The notes under the pieces are model-generated. The model saw only the letters and a program-made list of their open reading frames with translations. It was not told where the DNA came from and did no database searches. Source: Clostridiales bacterium (lineage in GTDB: Bacteria > Bacillota > Clostridia > Lachnospirales > Lachnospiraceae). From it: a DNA stretch of 32,316 nt. The translations under genes and the position numbers were made by a program. The stretch is taken from assembly GCA_018369015.1 (NCBI GenBank), contig JAGZDD010000023.1, positions 1 through 32,316 of the forward strand, read 5' to 3'. Shown piece after piece: positions 31,569-32,316 of the stretch (within the stretch, counting starts at the first letter, position 1; every line of letters begins with the position of its first letter).

Positions 31569-32316
31569 CCTTTCCGCCTCTGACGATAATAACCTCGCCT
31601 TCTTCTTCGAGCCTGCGTATAATTGCTACAATCTTTTGCTGTGCCTCTTCCACATCTCTTAAGCGGACATTCATTGTAACTTCAAGATCCGACTGAATGG
31701 TTTCTGCCATACGTGAAGATACATTGGAGAAAATAATTTGTTTTGTCTTATCATCAGCTCCCTTAAGGGCATAAACAAGATCCCTAACGTCACATTCGCG
31801 GATAAATCTCTGAATTGAACGGCTGTCAAGAGTAACAATATCTTCAAAAACAAACATTTTCTTGCGGATGTCGTCAGCCAACACAGCGTCTTTCTTTTCC
31901 AGTCCGTCAAAAATATATTTTTCATTGCCTCTGTCCATATGGTTCATCACATCAGCAATATAATCCACGCCTCCGATGGCCGTATAATCTGTTGTTAAAA
32001 TATTCTTCAACCGGTTTCTAAGCTGGTTTTCAACGACTTTTATAGCATCCGGGGATGCCCCTTCCATTTTTGCAATCGCCTCCACAACCTTAAGCCGGTT
32101 TTCTTTCGGCAGTTCAGCAATCAGCCCGGCCGCCTGGTCCGGTTCAGCGTAGGAAAGGACAACGGCGATTGTCTGCGGGCGTTCATGCTGCAAAAAAGCA
32201 TATAAATTCTGAACACTGGTCTTTCTTATAAACTCAAAGGGCCGTGTTTTCAAGTATCGTGTCACCCGGTCAAGCAGGCTGTCCGCCGTAGCCTCGCCAA
32301 AAGCCTTTTCCAGCAC
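31552..32316 (-). CDS. fliG: Motor switch protein FliG (N-terminus beyond window)
   Basis: The last 254 residues of FliG are present and the gene continues past 32316; about 80 residues are missing at the start. The middle domain has ERPQTIAVVLSY where EHPQ is the usual motif. The C-terminal domain has the torque-helix region (FIRECDVRDLVYALKGAD followed by DKTKQII). FliG sits between the MS-ring and FliM and contacts MotA. The GTG at the window edge is an internal Val codon, not a start. It overlaps fliH. Confidence 0.95.
   Translation of the reverse strand: MLEKAFGEATADSLLDRVTRYLKTRPFEFIRKTSVQNLYAFLQHERPQTIAVVLSYAEPDQAAGLIAELPKENRLKVVEAIAKMEGASPDAIKVVENQLRNRLKNILTTDYTAIGGVDYIADVMNHMDRGNEKYIFDGLEKKDAVLADDIRKKMFVFEDIVTLDSRSIQRFIRECDVRDLVYALKGADDKTKQIIFSNVSSRMAETIQSDLEVTMNVRLRDVEEAQQKIVAIIRRLEEEGEVIIVRGGKDEIIV

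Noticed and set aside
32314..32316. GTG at the window edge as the fliG start
   Set aside because: FliG proteins have about 80 more residues before this point, so the codon is internal and the gene is cut by the window.
31552..32316. ERPQ in place of EHPQ in FliG as a sign of a defective switch
   Set aside because: A single conservative change in an otherwise normal protein, and I cannot tell whether it is usual in this lineage.

Overview
This window looks like the motility island of a flagellated, Gram-positive-type anaerobe, most likely a clostridium of the Lachnospiraceae kind. The evidence is the B. subtilis/Clostridium-type gene order, FliY in place of plain FliN, CheC/CheD/CheV, FlbD and SigD-type control, AGGAGG-type ribosome sites and moderate GC. 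Species cannot be named from the sequence. Apart from short intergenic stretches (all under about 220 bases) the window is full of genes.

Layout by transcription unit. (1) 1-215: an array of small perfect hairpins with a 46-base direct repeat. (2) 1980-216, minus: a lone FtsE-like ABC ATPase followed by a degenerate nucleotidyltransferase-fold protein, ending in a terminator whose loop holds the stop codon. (3) 2190-2936, plus: an exported C39-like cysteine peptidase-fold protein behind a large inverted repeat, ending at a bidirectional terminator. (4) 8187-3105, minus: fliD, fliS, a FliT/FlgN-like chaperone and a methyl-accepting chemotaxis protein, behind a good SigD (sigma-28) promoter. 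(5) 8367-9748, plus, divergent from fliD: a Soj/ParA-type ATPase and a protein with a basic N-terminus, a disordered linker and a C-terminal ComFB domain. (6) From beyond 32316 down to 9930, minus: a fla/che operon of 27 genes, fliG(partial)-fliH-fliI-fliJ-fliK-flgD-flgE-flbD-motA-motB-fliM-cheY-flgC-fliY-fliO-fliP-fliQ-fliR-flhB-flhA-sigD-flgF-like-flgG-like-cheC-cheD-cheV-EAL/HDOD.

How they work together: FliG/FliM/FliY form the switch, MotA/MotB the stator, FliH/I/J with FlhA/FlhB/FliO/P/Q/R the export apparatus, and FlgC/FlgF/FlgG/FlgD/FlgE/FliK the rod and hook. FliD/FliS/chaperone serve the filament cap. CheY/CheC/CheD/CheV/MCP handle signalling. SigD, made from inside the large operon, probably switches on the fliD unit.

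The most interesting element is the parA-comFB pair, lying between the two flagellar units. ComFB-domain proteins have been reported to bind c-di-GMP, the basic N-terminal peptide resembles ParA-activating partner tails, and the operon converging on it ends with a catalytically degenerate EAL-HDOD protein. The operon also lacks fliL, flhF, flhG and cheA/W/B/R at their usual places, and carries flgC in an unusual position. My working hypothesis is that ParA-ComFB is a c-di-GMP-responsive positioning module for the flagellar or chemotaxis machinery.
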